DNA of 64,000 nt from contig NZ_WNKX01000015.1 of assembly GCF_009720745.1 (NCBI RefSeq), positions 62,001-126,000 of the forward strand, given 5' to 3'. Position 1 is the stretch's first letter; every line of letters starts with the position of its first letter. The translations under genes were made by a program, and so were the position numbers. The stretch is from Massilia eburnea. Its GTDB lineage: Bacteria > Pseudomonadota > Gammaproteobacteria > Burkholderiales > Burkholderiaceae_D. Under the pieces are notes generated by a model, which was not told the origin of the DNA, ran no database searches, and saw nothing but the letters and a program-made list of their open reading frames with translations. This document shows positions 7,247 through 17,015 of this stretch, in pieces.

Positions 7247-9518
7247 CTTCACGGCTCTTTGCTTTGTCATCCATGTCGGTATCGACGTTACGTGCCTGCG
7301 CCTGGTACAGGCGGTAGTAGGCGCCTTCCTTGGCCATCAGTTCTTCGTGCGGGCCTTCCTCGACCACTTTGCCGCGGTCCATCACCACCAGGCGGTTGGC
7401 GCGCTGCAGCGTGGACAGGCGGTGCGCAATGGCGATCGTGGTGCGGCCGGCGACCAGGTTGTCCAGCGCTTTCTGGATTTCCTTTTCGGTTTCCGAGTCC
7501 ACCGAGGCTGTCGCTTCGTCGAGGATCAGGATGCGCGGATCGATCAGCAGGGCGCGCGCAATCGAGATGCGCTGGCGTTCACCGCCCGACAGGCCCTGGC
7601 CCCGTTCGCCGACCATGGAATCGTAACCTTGCGGCAGGCGCAGGATGAAGTCATGGGCATGGGCGGCGCGGGCCGCCTTCATGATCTCTTCGCGGGTCGC
7701 ATCGGGCTTGCCGTAAGCGATGTTCTCGGCGATGGTGCCGAAGAACAGGAACGGCTCCTGCAGCACCAGGCCGATATTGCGGCGGTAGTCGGACACTGCG
7801 AAGTTGCGGATGTCGACGCCATCGAGCAGGATCGCGCCTTCGGCCACGTCGTAGAAGCGGCAGATCAGGTTGACCAGGGTCGATTTGCCGGAGCCGGAGT
7901 GTCCCACCAGGCCAATCATTTCGCCGGCCTTGATCTCCAGGTTCACGCCGCGGTTCACGGCGCGGTTACCGTAGCGGAAGCCCACTTCACGCAGGGTGAT
8001 GTCGCCTTTGATCTTCTCGACTTTCACAGGCTGCGCAGGATCCGGCACGCTCGACACGTGGTCCAGGATGTCGAAGATGCGCTTGGCGGCCGAAGCGGAT
8101 TTCTGCGTCACCGACACGATGCGGCTCATGGAATCCAGGCGGCCGTAGAAGCGGGTGGCGTAGGTCACGAAGGCGCTCAGCACGCCGACCGTGATGTAGG
8201 ACTTGGAAATCTGCCAGATCGCAAACACATAGATCACCAGGATGCCCAGTTCCGTCAGGAAGGACACGGTTGGCGAGAACAGCGACCACACCTTGTTCAG
8301 CTTATCGTTGACGGCGAGGTTGTGCTTGTTGGCGGTGCGGAAGCGCTGGGCCTCGCGCGTCTCTTGCGCAAAGGCCTTCACCACGCGGATGCCGGGAATG
8401 GTGTCGGCCAGCACGTTGGTCACTTCGCCCCACACGCGGTCGATCTTCTCGAAGCCGGTGCGCAGCCTGTCGCGCACCAGGTGGATCATCCACGCGATGA
8501 ACGGTAGCGGCAGCAGGGTGGTGATGGCCAGCCATGGATCGATCGTGAACAGGATCACGCCGGTCATGATGATCATCAGGCAGTCGGACGCGAAGTCCAG
8601 CAGGTGCAGCGACAGGAAGACGCAGATACGGTCCGATTCGGAGCCGATACGCGACATCAGGTCGCCGGTGCGCTTGCCGCCGAAGTATTCCAGCGACATG
8701 CGCAGCAGGTGCTCATAGGTGGTGGTGCGCAGGTCTGCGCCAATGCGTTCCGACACCAGCGCCAGGATATAGGTCTTGGCCCAGCCGAATACCCACGCCA
8801 GGACCGCAGCACCAACCAGGCCGCTCATGTACATCACGACCAGCATGGTGTCGACCGGCTTGCCGTTCTGGTAAGGGATCAGCACATTGTCCATCAGCGG
8901 CATGCTGATATACGGAGGGATCAGGTGCGCGCCGGTGGACAGCAACATCATCGCAAAGCCAAGCGCCAGCTGCCATTTGTACGGCTTGGCGAAGCGCCAC
9001 AGGCGGAACAGGGTCCAGGTGGATGGCGGCGTGTGAACGACCTTGGTGCAGACCGGGCATTCTTCCTGGTCTGTCTCCAGTGGCGCCTTGCAGGTTGGGC
9101 AGGAATTCTGTTCGACTTGCTGCAGCGGCTTGCCGAAAACGTGGGCTTCCAAGATGCGCGGGAAGTTCTCGGACAGGCGCAGCGCCAGCAGGTTCTGGCC
9201 AAGCGTGAAGCGCCAGGCGGCCAGGCGCTGCGTTTCGTCCACCAGTTCCAGGTGGCCGACGCCGGCGTGGTCGTGCAGTTTTAGAGACATGCCACGACGA
9301 TAAGTCCAATCTTGCCATACCGTTTCACCAGGTGCGCGTGCCATAATGCGGCGCTCCGTGAGGAGCACCAGGCCTTTGCGGAAGTGAAGCTTGGAGTCCA
9401 GGTCAACCTCCAGCGCGCCGAGCACGTTTTCTTCAGGGGCAAGCGCCGGTAACTCTGTGCGCCACCTGTCGGGAAGTTCTGTCAGGCTGAGCTCAGAGGA
9501 AAGTTGGTTTGTTATCAT
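7239..9518 (-). CDS. ABC transporter (permease-ATPase fusion) of the cyanophycin locus
   Basis: 759 residues in three parts. An N-terminal domain of about 170 residues is not found in ordinary exporters and carries a zinc-ribbon-like pair CPTC...CPVC near residues 138-155. A six-helix type 1 exporter membrane domain follows (about 180-460). The ATPase has Walker A GHSGSGKST (near 535), signature LSGGERQR, Walker B ILILDEATAS and the switch His in AIAHRLST. It is a half-transporter and should work as a dimer. It diverges from the cphA genes over 105 bases and overlaps the DUF1854 gene. The cargo is unknown; an aspartate-arginine peptide or amino acid is only a guess. Confidence 0.92.
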   Translation of the reverse strand: MITNQLSSELSLTELPDRWRTELPALAPEENVLGALEVDLDSKLHFRKGLVLLTERRIMARAPGETVWQDWTYRRGMSLKLHDHAGVGHLELVDETQRLAAWRFTLGQNLLALRLSENFPRILEAHVFGKPLQQVEQNSCPTCKAPLETDQEECPVCTKVVHTPPSTWTLFRLWRFAKPYKWQLALGFAMMLLSTGAHLIPPYISMPLMDNVLIPYQNGKPVDTMLVVMYMSGLVGAAVLAWVFGWAKTYILALVSERIGADLRTTTYEHLLRMSLEYFGGKRTGDLMSRIGSESDRICVFLSLHLLDFASDCLMIIMTGVILFTIDPWLAITTLLPLPFIAWMIHLVRDRLRTGFEKIDRVWGEVTNVLADTIPGIRVVKAFAQETREAQRFRTANKHNLAVNDKLNKVWSLFSPTVSFLTELGILVIYVFAIWQISKSYITVGVLSAFVTYATRFYGRLDSMSRIVSVTQKSASAAKRIFDILDHVSSVPDPAQPVKVEKIKGDITLREVGFRYGNRAVNRGVNLEIKAGEMIGLVGHSGSGKSTLVNLICRFYDVAEGAILLDGVDIRNFAVSDYRRNIGLVLQEPFLFFGTIAENIAYGKPDATREEIMKAARAAHAHDFILRLPQGYDSMVGERGQGLSGGERQRISIARALLIDPRILILDEATASVDSETEKEIQKALDNLVAGRTTIAIAHRLSTLQRANRLVVMDRGKVVEEGPHEELMAKEGAYYRLYQAQARNVDTDMDDKAKSREDD

Positions 9519-9541
9519 TGTGGATCAGACTCCGGCACTCT

Positions 9542-9555
9542 TTGCCAAGTGGCAA
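9542..9555. promoter_or_regulatory. Palindrome in the divergent cyanophycin promoter region
   Basis: TTGCCA and TGGCAA flank two bases, forming a 14-base dyad in the 105-base interval between the ABC transporter start and the first cphA start. Its position suits an operator for both directions. No regulator gene of the locus is present in the window. Confidence 0.4.
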
Positions 9556-9623
9556 GAATTGCGAAACAGTGGGAAAATAGAAGGACGGGCGGAGTATACC
9601 GCAAGAGGTACAAGAGCTAAAAC

Positions 9624-11801
9624 ATGACAAAAAAGAAAGATATTGAGTTTCTCCGTGTAACACACCTGCGCGGACCGAACATCTGGACCTATCGCCCGGT
9701 GATCGAAGCCTGGCTGGATATCGGCGAGCTTGAAAACTACCCTTCCAATAAACTCCCCGGATTTTACGAACGCTTGATTGCCTTTTTGCCAGGCCTGGTC
9801 GAGCATCGCTGCGGCGTCGGTGAGCGCGGCGGCTTCCTCGAACGCCTGCGCGACGGCACTTACGCCGGCCACATCCTCGAGCACGTTGTACTGGAATTGC
9901 AGAACCTGGCCGGCATGCGTACCGGCTTTGGCAAGACGCGCCAGACCGCCGAAGGCAGCGGCATTTACAAAATGGCATTCCGCACCCGCCAGGAGCAGGT
10001 CGGCCGCGCCGCGCTGGCCGCCGGCAAGGACCTGCTGATGGCTGCCATCGACGACAAGCCATACGATCTGGCCGCCACCGTCGCCAAACTGACCTCGATG
10101 GTCGAATCGCTGTGCCTGGGCCCATCGACCGGCTCCATCGTGGACGCTGCGACCGACCGCAAGATCCCGCACATCCGCCTGACCGACGGCAACCTGGTGC
10201 AATTGGGCCACGGCTCGCGCCAGCGCCGCATCTGGACCGCTGAAACCGACAACACCTCGGCCATCGCCGAAGGCATCGCCTCCGACAAGGACATGACCAA
10301 GGACATGCTGAAGTCCGTCGGCGTGCCGGTACCGGAAGGCACGCTGGTCAAGAGCGCCGACGACGCCTGGGAAGAAGCACAGGACATCGGCCTGCCGGTG
10401 GCGATCAAGCCCTACGACGGCAACCATGGCCGCGGCGTTTCGCTGAACCTGGTGTCCGAAGCCGACGTGCGCGCCGCCTACGACATCGCCGTGGCGCGCG
10501 GCGGCAGCAAGAGCGTAATCGTGGAGAAGTTCATCGTCGGTAATGAACACCGACTCTTGGTTGTGGGCCGCCGCATGGTGGCAGCCTCCATGGGCGAGTC
10601 GCTGTGGGTGACGGGCGACGGCAAATCCACGGTGCAGGCGCTGGTGGATTCCCAGATCAACACCGATCCGCGCCGCGGCACGACCGAAGAATTCCCGCTG
10701 AATATCGTGCAGCCGCGCGAATCGGAAGAGGTGCTGCTGGACCTGAAGCGCCAGGGCCTGACCCCGGACTCCGTGCCGGAATCCGGCCGCAAAGTCCTGA
10801 TCCAGTTGAATGGCAACGTTGCCAATGACGTAACGGACCTGGTGCACCCGGCCGTTGCCGAAATGGCAGCGCTGGCTGCGCGCACCATCGGTCTGGACAT
10901 CGCCGGCATCGACCTGGTGGCCGCCGACATCTCCAGGCCGCTGGAAGAGCAGGGCGGCGCCATCATCGAAGTGAACGCCAGCCCGGGCCTGCTGGCCCAC
11001 TTGAAGCCAGCCGCCGGCGGCGTAGCGCGCCCGGTTGGCCATGCCATCTGCGACCAGCTGTTCGCGGAAGACGACGATGGCCGCATCCCGATCGTGGGTG
11101 TGGCGGGCAGCCGCCAGAACGCGCTGATCGCCCGCCTGATCGGCTGGCTGCTGCAAATGAGCGGCCGCTACGTCGGCACTGCGACCGAACAGGGCGTATT
11201 CCTGAACGGCCGCAACGTGGCGCGCGGCCCGCTGACCGAATGGGAATCCGGCGAGCGCCTGCTGCTGAACAAGAATGTGGAAGCGGCGGTATTCGCCAAC
11301 TCCGGGCGCATGATCCTGAGCGAAGGCTTCTCTTACGACAAGTGCATGGTAGGCGTGGTGACCGACGCTGCCGGCCATGAAGACCTCGGCGAGTTCTACA
11401 TCAACTCCCCGGAACAGATGTTCGGCGTGCTGCGCACGCAGGTCGACGTGGTGCTGCCGGAAGGTGCCGCCGTGCTGAACGCCTCCGATGCGCAAGTGGC
11501 CGAAATGGCGGAACTGTGCGACGGTGACGTCATCTTCTACGGCACCGACGAACACGTGCCCGCCATCGACTCGCACCGCCAGGACGGCGGCCGCGCCGTG
11601 TTCCTGCGCGATGGCGGCTTCGTCATGGCCGCGGGCCGCGACGAGCTGGCCGTGCTGCCGCCGTCTTGCCTGCCGGCCAGTGAAGAAGACCGCAAGGAAG
11701 CGGTGCTGGCCGCGATCGGCGCCGGCTGGGCCATGGGCCTGTCGCCGGACCTGATCGGTGCTGCGCTGCGCACCTTCGAGTGGAATACCAAGAAAAACTA
11801 A
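9624..11801 (+). CDS. Short cyanophycin synthetase-like protein (CphA'/CphA2-like, degenerate Mur-ligase part)
   Basis: 725 residues. It matches the following CphA through the N domain (LRGPNIWTYRPVIEA) and the ATP-grasp domain (IKPYDGNHGRGVSLN; EVNASPGLLAHLKP). Where CphA has the Mur-ligase P-loop GTNGKTTT, this protein reads GSRQNALI at 495-502. It has lost the nucleotide-binding Gly-Lys-Thr and the catalytic GDHLG region, and it stops before the Mur C-terminal domain. Only the ATP-grasp reaction seems possible. Cyanobacterial CphA2 has one active site left and joins beta-Asp-Arg dipeptides, and betaproteobacteria such as Cupriavidus carry a CphA'/CphA pair. Which role applies here is inference. 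It is 12 bases upstream of cphA. Confidence 0.88.
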   Translation: MTKKKDIEFLRVTHLRGPNIWTYRPVIEAWLDIGELENYPSNKLPGFYERLIAFLPGLVEHRCGVGERGGFLERLRDGTYAGHILEHVVLELQNLAGMRTGFGKTRQTAEGSGIYKMAFRTRQEQVGRAALAAGKDLLMAAIDDKPYDLAATVAKLTSMVESLCLGPSTGSIVDAATDRKIPHIRLTDGNLVQLGHGSRQRRIWTAETDNTSAIAEGIASDKDMTKDMLKSVGVPVPEGTLVKSADDAWEEAQDIGLPVAIKPYDGNHGRGVSLNLVSEADVRAAYDIAVARGGSKSVIVEKFIVGNEHRLLVVGRRMVAASMGESLWVTGDGKSTVQALVDSQINTDPRRGTTEEFPLNIVQPRESEEVLLDLKRQGLTPDSVPESGRKVLIQLNGNVANDVTDLVHPAVAEMAALAARTIGLDIAGIDLVAADISRPLEEQGGAIIEVNASPGLLAHLKPAAGGVARPVGHAICDQLFAEDDDGRIPIVGVAGSRQNALIARLIGWLLQMSGRYVGTATEQGVFLNGRNVARGPLTEWESGERLLLNKNVEAAVFANSGRMILSEGFSYDKCMVGVVTDAAGHEDLGEFYINSPEQMFGVLRTQVDVVLPEGAAVLNASDAQVAEMAELCDGDVIFYGTDEHVPAIDSHRQDGGRAVFLRDGGFVMAAGRDELAVLPPSCLPASEEDRKEAVLAAIGAGWAMGLSPDLIGAALRTFEWNTKKN

Positions 11802-11813
11802 GGATTACCAGGA

Positions 11814-14384
11814 ATGGAAGTTATTCGCCTCCGCGCCCTGCGCGGCCCAAATCTGTGGAGCCACCATACGGCTGTTGAAGCCATTGTCTCCTGCTCGCCG
11901 GAAGAACGCTCCGTCGACAAGATCCCTGGTTTCGAAGTGCGCCTGCGCACCCGCTTCCCGCGCCTGGCGCAGCTGCAGCCGGACGGCCACGCCGACACCA
12001 TCCCGATGGCGCACGTGCTGGAACTGGCGGCCCTGGGCCTGCAAGCCGAAGCCGGCTGCCCGGTGACCTTCAGCCGCACGACGCAGACGCTGGAAGACGG
12101 CATCTACCAGATGGTGGTTGAATATACCGAGGAGGCCGTGGGCCGCCTGGCTGTTGAATGGGCTGAAAAGCTGGTCAAGGCCGCCATGGAGGACACGCCG
12201 TTCGATCTGGCCGCCGCGCTGCACGAACTGCGTGAACTCGATGAAGATGTGCGCCTGGGCCCGTCGACTGGTTCCATTGTGCACGCTGCCGTGGCGCGCA
12301 AGATCCCGTTCCGCCGCATGACCGAAGGCTCGATGGTGAGCTTCGGCTGGGGCTCCAAGCAGCGCCGCATCCAGGCTGCCGAAATGGACAGCACCAGCGC
12401 GATTGCCGAAACGATTGCGCAGGACAAGGAACTGACCAAGAAATTGCTGGACGCCGCTGGCGTACCTGTGCCTACGGGCCGTACCGCTGTCGATGCGGAA
12501 GACGCCTGGAAAGCCGCGCTGGAGATCGGCCTGCCCGTCGTGGTGAAGCCGAAGGACGGCAACCAGGGCAAAGGCGTGACGGTGAACATCACGACACGCG
12601 AGCAGACTATCGCCGCCTACAACGCCGCCAAGGAATTCCGCGACGACATCATGGTCGAACGCTTCCTTGCCGGCCACGACTTCCGCCTGCTGGTGATCGG
12701 CAACAAGCTGGTCGCCGCTGCGCGCCGCGACCCTCCTCACGTGGTGGGCGACGGCGTGCACTCGGTGCGCGAACTGGTGGATATCGTCAACTCCGATCCG
12801 CGCCGCGGCACCGGCCACGGCACTGCGCTGACCAAGATCCGTTTCGACGATATCGCCCTGGCGCGCCTGGCGCTGCAAGGCCTGGCTGCGGACTCCGTGC
12901 CGCCGATCGGCCAGCGCGTCGTGCTGCGCAATAACGCCAACCTGTCGACCGGCGGTTCCGCCACCGACGTGACCGACGACGTCCACCCGGAAGTGGCTGC
13001 GCGCGCGGTGGAGGCGGCGCAGATGATCGGTCTCGATATCTGCGGCGTGGACGTGGTCTGCGATTCCGTGCTGCGTCCGATCGAAGAGCAGAATGGCGGC
13101 GTGGTGGAAGTGAATGCCGCGCCGGGCCTGCGCATGCACCTGTCGCCGTCCTACGGCAAAGGCCGCCCGATCGGCGAAGCGATCATCAACACCATGTTCC
13201 CTGAGGGCGACGATGGCCGCATTCCTGTGATTGCGGTGACCGGCACCAACGGCAAGACCACCACGGTACGCCTGGCTGCGCACCTGATCGCAGCGTCTGG
13301 CCTGCGCGTGGGCATGACCAATACCGACGGCGTGTACGTCAACGGCCGCCAGATCGATTCCGGCGACTGCTCCGGCCCGCGTTCGGCGCGCAACGTCCTT
13401 CAGCATCCGGACGTTGATGCAGCCGTGTTCGAGACCGCCCGCGGCGGCATCTTGCGCGAAGGCCTGGCGTACGACCGCTGCAAAGTGGCCGTGGTGACCA
13501 ATATCGGCGCCGGCGACCACCTGGGCCTGAACTACATCACCACCGTGGAAGATCTGGCGGTGCTGAAGCGCGTGATCGTGATGAACGTCGACGCGCAGGG
13601 CTATGCCGTGCTGAATGCAACCGACCCGATCGTGGCTGCCATGGCTGCCAAGTGCAAGGGCAAGGTGATCTTCTTCGGTGCGGACCGCTATCACCCGGTG
13701 GTGGCGACCCACCTGGCGCAGGGCAAGCGTACCGTGTACATCGACAACGGCCAGCTGGTGGCGGTGGAAGGCAAGAACGAGCAGCGTATTCCGCTGTCGG
13801 ACGTGCCGATCACCTTCAATGGCACCATCGGCTTCCAGGTGGAGAACACCATGGCGGCGGTGGCTGCGGCTTGGGCTGCGGGCATTGACTGGGATTCGAT
13901 CCGTCGCGGCTTGCTGACCTTCACGACTGACAGCCACAATGCGCCGGGCCGCTTCAACATCTTCAAGTACCGCGGTGCGACCGTGATTGCTGACTATGGC
14001 CATAACCCGGATGCGATGCAGGCGCTGGTGCAGGCGGTGGATGCAATGCCGGCCAAGCGCCGTTCGGTGGTGATTTCCGGCGCCGGCGACCGCCGCGACC
14101 AGGATATCCGCCAGCAGACCGAGATCCTGGGCAAGGCATTCGATGATGTCGTGCTGTACCAGGATGCCTGCCAGCGCGGGCGTGCAGATGGCGAGGTGGT
14201 TCGCCTGCTGCGTGAAGGCTTGCAGGGTGCTTCGCGTACGTCGAAGGTGGATGAGATTACCGGCGAGTTTATTGCGATTGATACTGCGATGGATCGACTG
14301 CAGGAAGGTGATCTGTGCCTGATCCTGGTGGACCAGGTAGAGGAGTCGCTGCGGCATATCGCGAATCGCATTGCGGCCGGTTGA
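11814..14384 (+). CDS. cphA: Cyanophycin synthetase
   Basis: 856 residues, close to the usual length for CphA1. An N domain (1-160) is followed by an ATP-grasp domain (about 200-470; VKPKDGNQGKGVTVN and EVNAAPGLRMHLSP) that adds aspartate to the backbone. A Mur-ligase domain with intact P-loop GTNGKTTT (477-484), ETARGGILREGLAYDRC and GAGDHLG adds arginine to the aspartate side chain, and the C-terminal Mur domain carries IADYGHNPDAMQALV. The product is the aspartate-arginine storage polymer, made in the cytoplasm. No cyanophycinase gene is in the window. The stop codon abuts palindromic repeat copy 1. Confidence 0.95.
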   Translation: MEVIRLRALRGPNLWSHHTAVEAIVSCSPEERSVDKIPGFEVRLRTRFPRLAQLQPDGHADTIPMAHVLELAALGLQAEAGCPVTFSRTTQTLEDGIYQMVVEYTEEAVGRLAVEWAEKLVKAAMEDTPFDLAAALHELRELDEDVRLGPSTGSIVHAAVARKIPFRRMTEGSMVSFGWGSKQRRIQAAEMDSTSAIAETIAQDKELTKKLLDAAGVPVPTGRTAVDAEDAWKAALEIGLPVVVKPKDGNQGKGVTVNITTREQTIAAYNAAKEFRDDIMVERFLAGHDFRLLVIGNKLVAAARRDPPHVVGDGVHSVRELVDIVNSDPRRGTGHGTALTKIRFDDIALARLALQGLAADSVPPIGQRVVLRNNANLSTGGSATDVTDDVHPEVAARAVEAAQMIGLDICGVDVVCDSVLRPIEEQNGGVVEVNAAPGLRMHLSPSYGKGRPIGEAIINTMFPEGDDGRIPVIAVTGTNGKTTTVRLAAHLIAASGLRVGMTNTDGVYVNGRQIDSGDCSGPRSARNVLQHPDVDAAVFETARGGILREGLAYDRCKVAVVTNIGAGDHLGLNYITTVEDLAVLKRVIVMNVDAQGYAVLNATDPIVAAMAAKCKGKVIFFGADRYHPVVATHLAQGKRTVYIDNGQLVAVEGKNEQRIPLSDVPITFNGTIGFQVENTMAAVAAAWAAGIDWDSIRRGLLTFTTDSHNAPGRFNIFKYRGATVIADYGHNPDAMQALVQAVDAMPAKRRSVVISGAGDRRDQDIRQQTEILGKAFDDVVLYQDACQRGRADGEVVRLLREGLQGASRTSKVDEITGEFIAIDTAMDRLQEGDLCLILVDQVEESLRHIANRIAAG

Positions 14385-14488
14385 AACCCGGCATACCTGG
14401 GTCTGACCCAAGGGTCAGACCCAGTCAGCGCACCCGCCGACGTAAATTTCGACCGCTAGAGTGGGTCAGACCCAGGTTTACCGGGTTA
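14384..14488. repeat. 3'-end palindromic repeat, copy 1
   Basis: The left arm AACCCGGCATACCT followed by GGGTCTGACCC (14399-14409) pairs with the right arm GGGTCAGACCC (14463-14473) followed by AGGTTTACCGGGTT; the 25-base arms match with two differences. A third core GGGTCAGACCC sits at 14412-14422. The element starts within the cphA stop codon (TGA then AACCCGGCA) and its right edge supplies the TAA of the convergent lacI-type gene. The 40-odd bases between the arms are unlike those in the other copies. Confidence 0.85.
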
Positions 14489-15577
14489 GGCCGCCAAAAC
14501 AGCCCGCGGCGCATGCAAGCGGGCCGTCTCGCCCTCCACAAACTGCGCCGCAAACACCCGCTTCTCAGCCTCGACCTCGCCATCGGCCTCAATCAGGCCG
14601 CACATCAGATCCGCCGTCGCAATCGCCATCTTGTGCAACGGCTGGCGCAGGGTCGTCAGCTCATAGCTCAGCCATTGCGACCCTTCAACCGCGTCGCAGC
14701 CCACGACCGACATCTGTGACGGCACGTCGATATGCAAATGCTGCCTCGCCGCATCCACGCAGCCCATGGCCATTGCGTCATTCCCGCAAATCACCACATC
14801 CGGCACCGCGCCGATGCGCGCGATCAGCTCATGCAAGCCCGCCACCCCGCTGGAATAGTCGAAGCAGCCATAGAACACCGGCGCCGCCGGCAGGCCCAAT
14901 TCCTCGATCCGGTCCAGCGCGCCGCGCAAGCGCTCGCGCGCAACCGAATTCTGTTCCGGCCCGCCGATCAGGGCGAACTGCCGGTGCCCGGCGGCCGCCA
15001 GGCGGCTCACCAGCGCCCGGCTGGCCTCGAACTGGTCGCACAGCACGGTATTCACATCCATGTCCCGCAGGTGGCGGTTGAACACCACCAGCGGCACCTG
15101 CCGGCGCCTGAACTCCTCGACGTGGGCCGGCGTCAGCTTGGATGCCGCAATCACCCCATCCACCTGGAATTGCCACACATCGGTCAGGATCTGCTCAATT
15201 TCACCCTCGTGCTGCATCGTGAAGAGCAGGGCGCGCTTGCCGCGCCGGTTCAGCTGCTGGCTGAGCTCGGACAAGGCGGCCGGGTTGTACAGCATGCTGG
15301 AATGGGAGACCACAATCGCAACAATATTGGTCCTGCGCGTAATCAGGCTGCGCGCCGCCGCGTTCGGGATATATTCCAGCCCTTCTGCCGCCTTCATCAC
15401 GCGTTCGTAGGTCTTTTTGGAGACGCTGGCGCCCGGTTTGAAGCAGCGCGACACCGCCGACTGCGACACGCCCGCCACCAGCGCGACATCATAGGAGGTG
15501 ACGCGGCGTCCCTCCTGGAGGATGATGGCCTTTTGCTCGGCAAGGCTGATCGCTGGTTGTAGGGTTGTTGGACGCAT
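14486..15577 (-). CDS. LacI-family transcriptional regulator
   Basis: 363 residues from MRPTTLQPAIS; a longer frame of 23 residues is open upstream and no strong ribosome site decides. The helix-turn-helix is VTSYDVALVAGVSQSAVSRCFKPGASVSKKTYERVMKA with the hinge AARSLITRRTNIVAIV, followed by a periplasmic-binding-like effector domain (DGVIAASKL, VPDVVICGNDAMAMGCVDAAR). The effector is probably a sugar or related ligand. No transporter or catabolic gene sits next to it, so its target is unknown. The stop codon is formed at the edge of repeat copy 1. Confidence 0.9.
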   Translation of the reverse strand: MRPTTLQPAISLAEQKAIILQEGRRVTSYDVALVAGVSQSAVSRCFKPGASVSKKTYERVMKAAEGLEYIPNAAARSLITRRTNIVAIVVSHSSMLYNPAALSELSQQLNRRGKRALLFTMQHEGEIEQILTDVWQFQVDGVIAASKLTPAHVEEFRRRQVPLVVFNRHLRDMDVNTVLCDQFEASRALVSRLAAAGHRQFALIGGPEQNSVARERLRGALDRIEELGLPAAPVFYGCFDYSSGVAGLHELIARIGAVPDVVICGNDAMAMGCVDAARQHLHIDVPSQMSVVGCDAVEGSQWLSYELTTLRQPLHKMAIATADLMCGLIEADGEVEAEKRVFAAQFVEGETARLHAPRAVLAA

Positions 15578-15745
15578 GTCTGCGGGCTCGGGGCAGATTC
15601 CGGATGAATTGCTTGTGATTTTGAAAATAATCCCCAATCTTACCACATGGCAATAGTTTCCCCACGTTTACACGCATTGCGTGTGGTGCCCAAGCCGCGC
15701 AGGCTCTGGTAAAATACCGCCCCTTTCGGTTTTCGGATGAATAAG

Positions 15746-16996
15746 ATGGCTCAGGCTTGCGGCATCGACTTTGGCACCTCCAATTCCACCGTAGGATGGG
15801 TGCGCCCCGGCCATCCCATCATGCTGGAGCTTGAAGACGGCAAGATGACGCTGCCATCCGTGGTTTTCTTCAATGCCGACGACGAGGAAACCAGCTACGG
15901 CCGCGCCGCCCTGGCCGAATACCTGGCCGGCTGCGAAGGGCGCCTGATGCGCTCCCTGAAAAGCCTGCTGGGCACCAGCCTGATCGACGGCCAGACGGAA
16001 GTAGGCGGCCGCGCTCTGCCATTCCGCCTGCTGCTGTCGCAGTTCATCGGGGAAGTGAAGCGGCGCGCCGAAAGCGCTGCCGGCCGCCAGTTCGAAAGCG
16101 TCGTCATGGGGCGCCCGGTGCACTTCATCGACGACGACAAGGCTGCTGACCAGGTGGCGGAAGATACCCTGGCCGACATTGCGCGCAGTGTCGGCTTCCG
16201 CAACGTGGCGTTCCAATACGAGCCGATTGCAGCCGCATTTGAATACGAATCGCAGATCGACCGCGAAGAACTGGTGCTGATCGCCGACATCGGCGGCGGT
16301 ACTTCCGACTTCACGCTGGTGCGCCTGGGCCCCGACCGCGTTGCGCGCGCGGAGCGGGTTGAGGATATCCTGGCTACCGGCGGTGTCCACATCGGCGGCA
16401 CCGACTTCGATAAATATCTCAGCCTGTCGAGCGTGATGCCTCTGCTGGGCTATGGCAGCCAGTTCCTGAGCGGCGCCGAGGTGCCGTCCAGCTATTACTT
16501 CAACCTGGCGACCTGGCATACCATCAACCAGGCCTACACGCGCAAGATGCAGGCGCAGCTGTCGGAAATGATCCGCGATGCGCGCGAGCCGGCCAAGCTG
16601 GAACGGCTGCAGCACCTGATCGAAGAGCGTGCTGGCCATTGGCTGGCGCTCAAGGTGGAGGAGGCCAAGATCGGCTTGTCCGGGGCCGACCTGGTGCAGA
16701 TGCACCTCGAAAGGTTCGCACCGCCTGTCATGCTGGACGTAACGCGCGCCGGTTTCGATGCGGCAGTTGAGCAATTGGTTTCCAGCGTTGGTGCGACCGT
16801 GACCCAACTGCTGACAGATGCAGGCGTGCAGCCAAGCCAGGTGGACACGATCTTCTTCACCGGCGGTTCCAGCGGTGTGCGCCTGTTGCGCGAGCGAATC
16901 GCGGCGCTGGTGCCGGGTGCGCGCCGGGTCGAAGGCGACCTGTTCGGCAGCATCGGCGCCGGCCTTGCACGTGATGCATTGCGCAAGTTTGCATAA
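15746..16996 (+). CDS. YegD-like Hsp70-family protein
   Basis: 416 residues from MAQACGIDFGTSNSTVGW; an ATG nine bases earlier is also possible. The actin-like ATPase fold is shown by the phosphate-1 motif GIDFGTSNS, phosphate-2 LIADIGGGTSDFTLV and the adenosine motif IFFTGGSSGVRLLRERI. The DnaK substrate-binding and lid domains are missing, as in E. coli YegD. It therefore probably hydrolyses ATP but does not act as a standard chaperone. It stands alone between the LacI regulator and the zinc-receptor pair. Confidence 0.92.
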   Translation: MAQACGIDFGTSNSTVGWVRPGHPIMLELEDGKMTLPSVVFFNADDEETSYGRAALAEYLAGCEGRLMRSLKSLLGTSLIDGQTEVGGRALPFRLLLSQFIGEVKRRAESAAGRQFESVVMGRPVHFIDDDKAADQVAEDTLADIARSVGFRNVAFQYEPIAAAFEYESQIDREELVLIADIGGGTSDFTLVRLGPDRVARAERVEDILATGGVHIGGTDFDKYLSLSSVMPLLGYGSQFLSGAEVPSSYYFNLATWHTINQAYTRKMQAQLSEMIRDAREPAKLERLQHLIEERAGHWLALKVEEAKIGLSGADLVQMHLERFAPPVMLDVTRAGFDAAVEQLVSSVGATVTQLLTDAGVQPSQVDTIFFTGGSSGVRLLRERIAALVPGARRVEGDLFGSIGAGLARDALRKFA

Positions 16997-17015
16997 TTTG
17001 CTTAAAATAGCCGCC

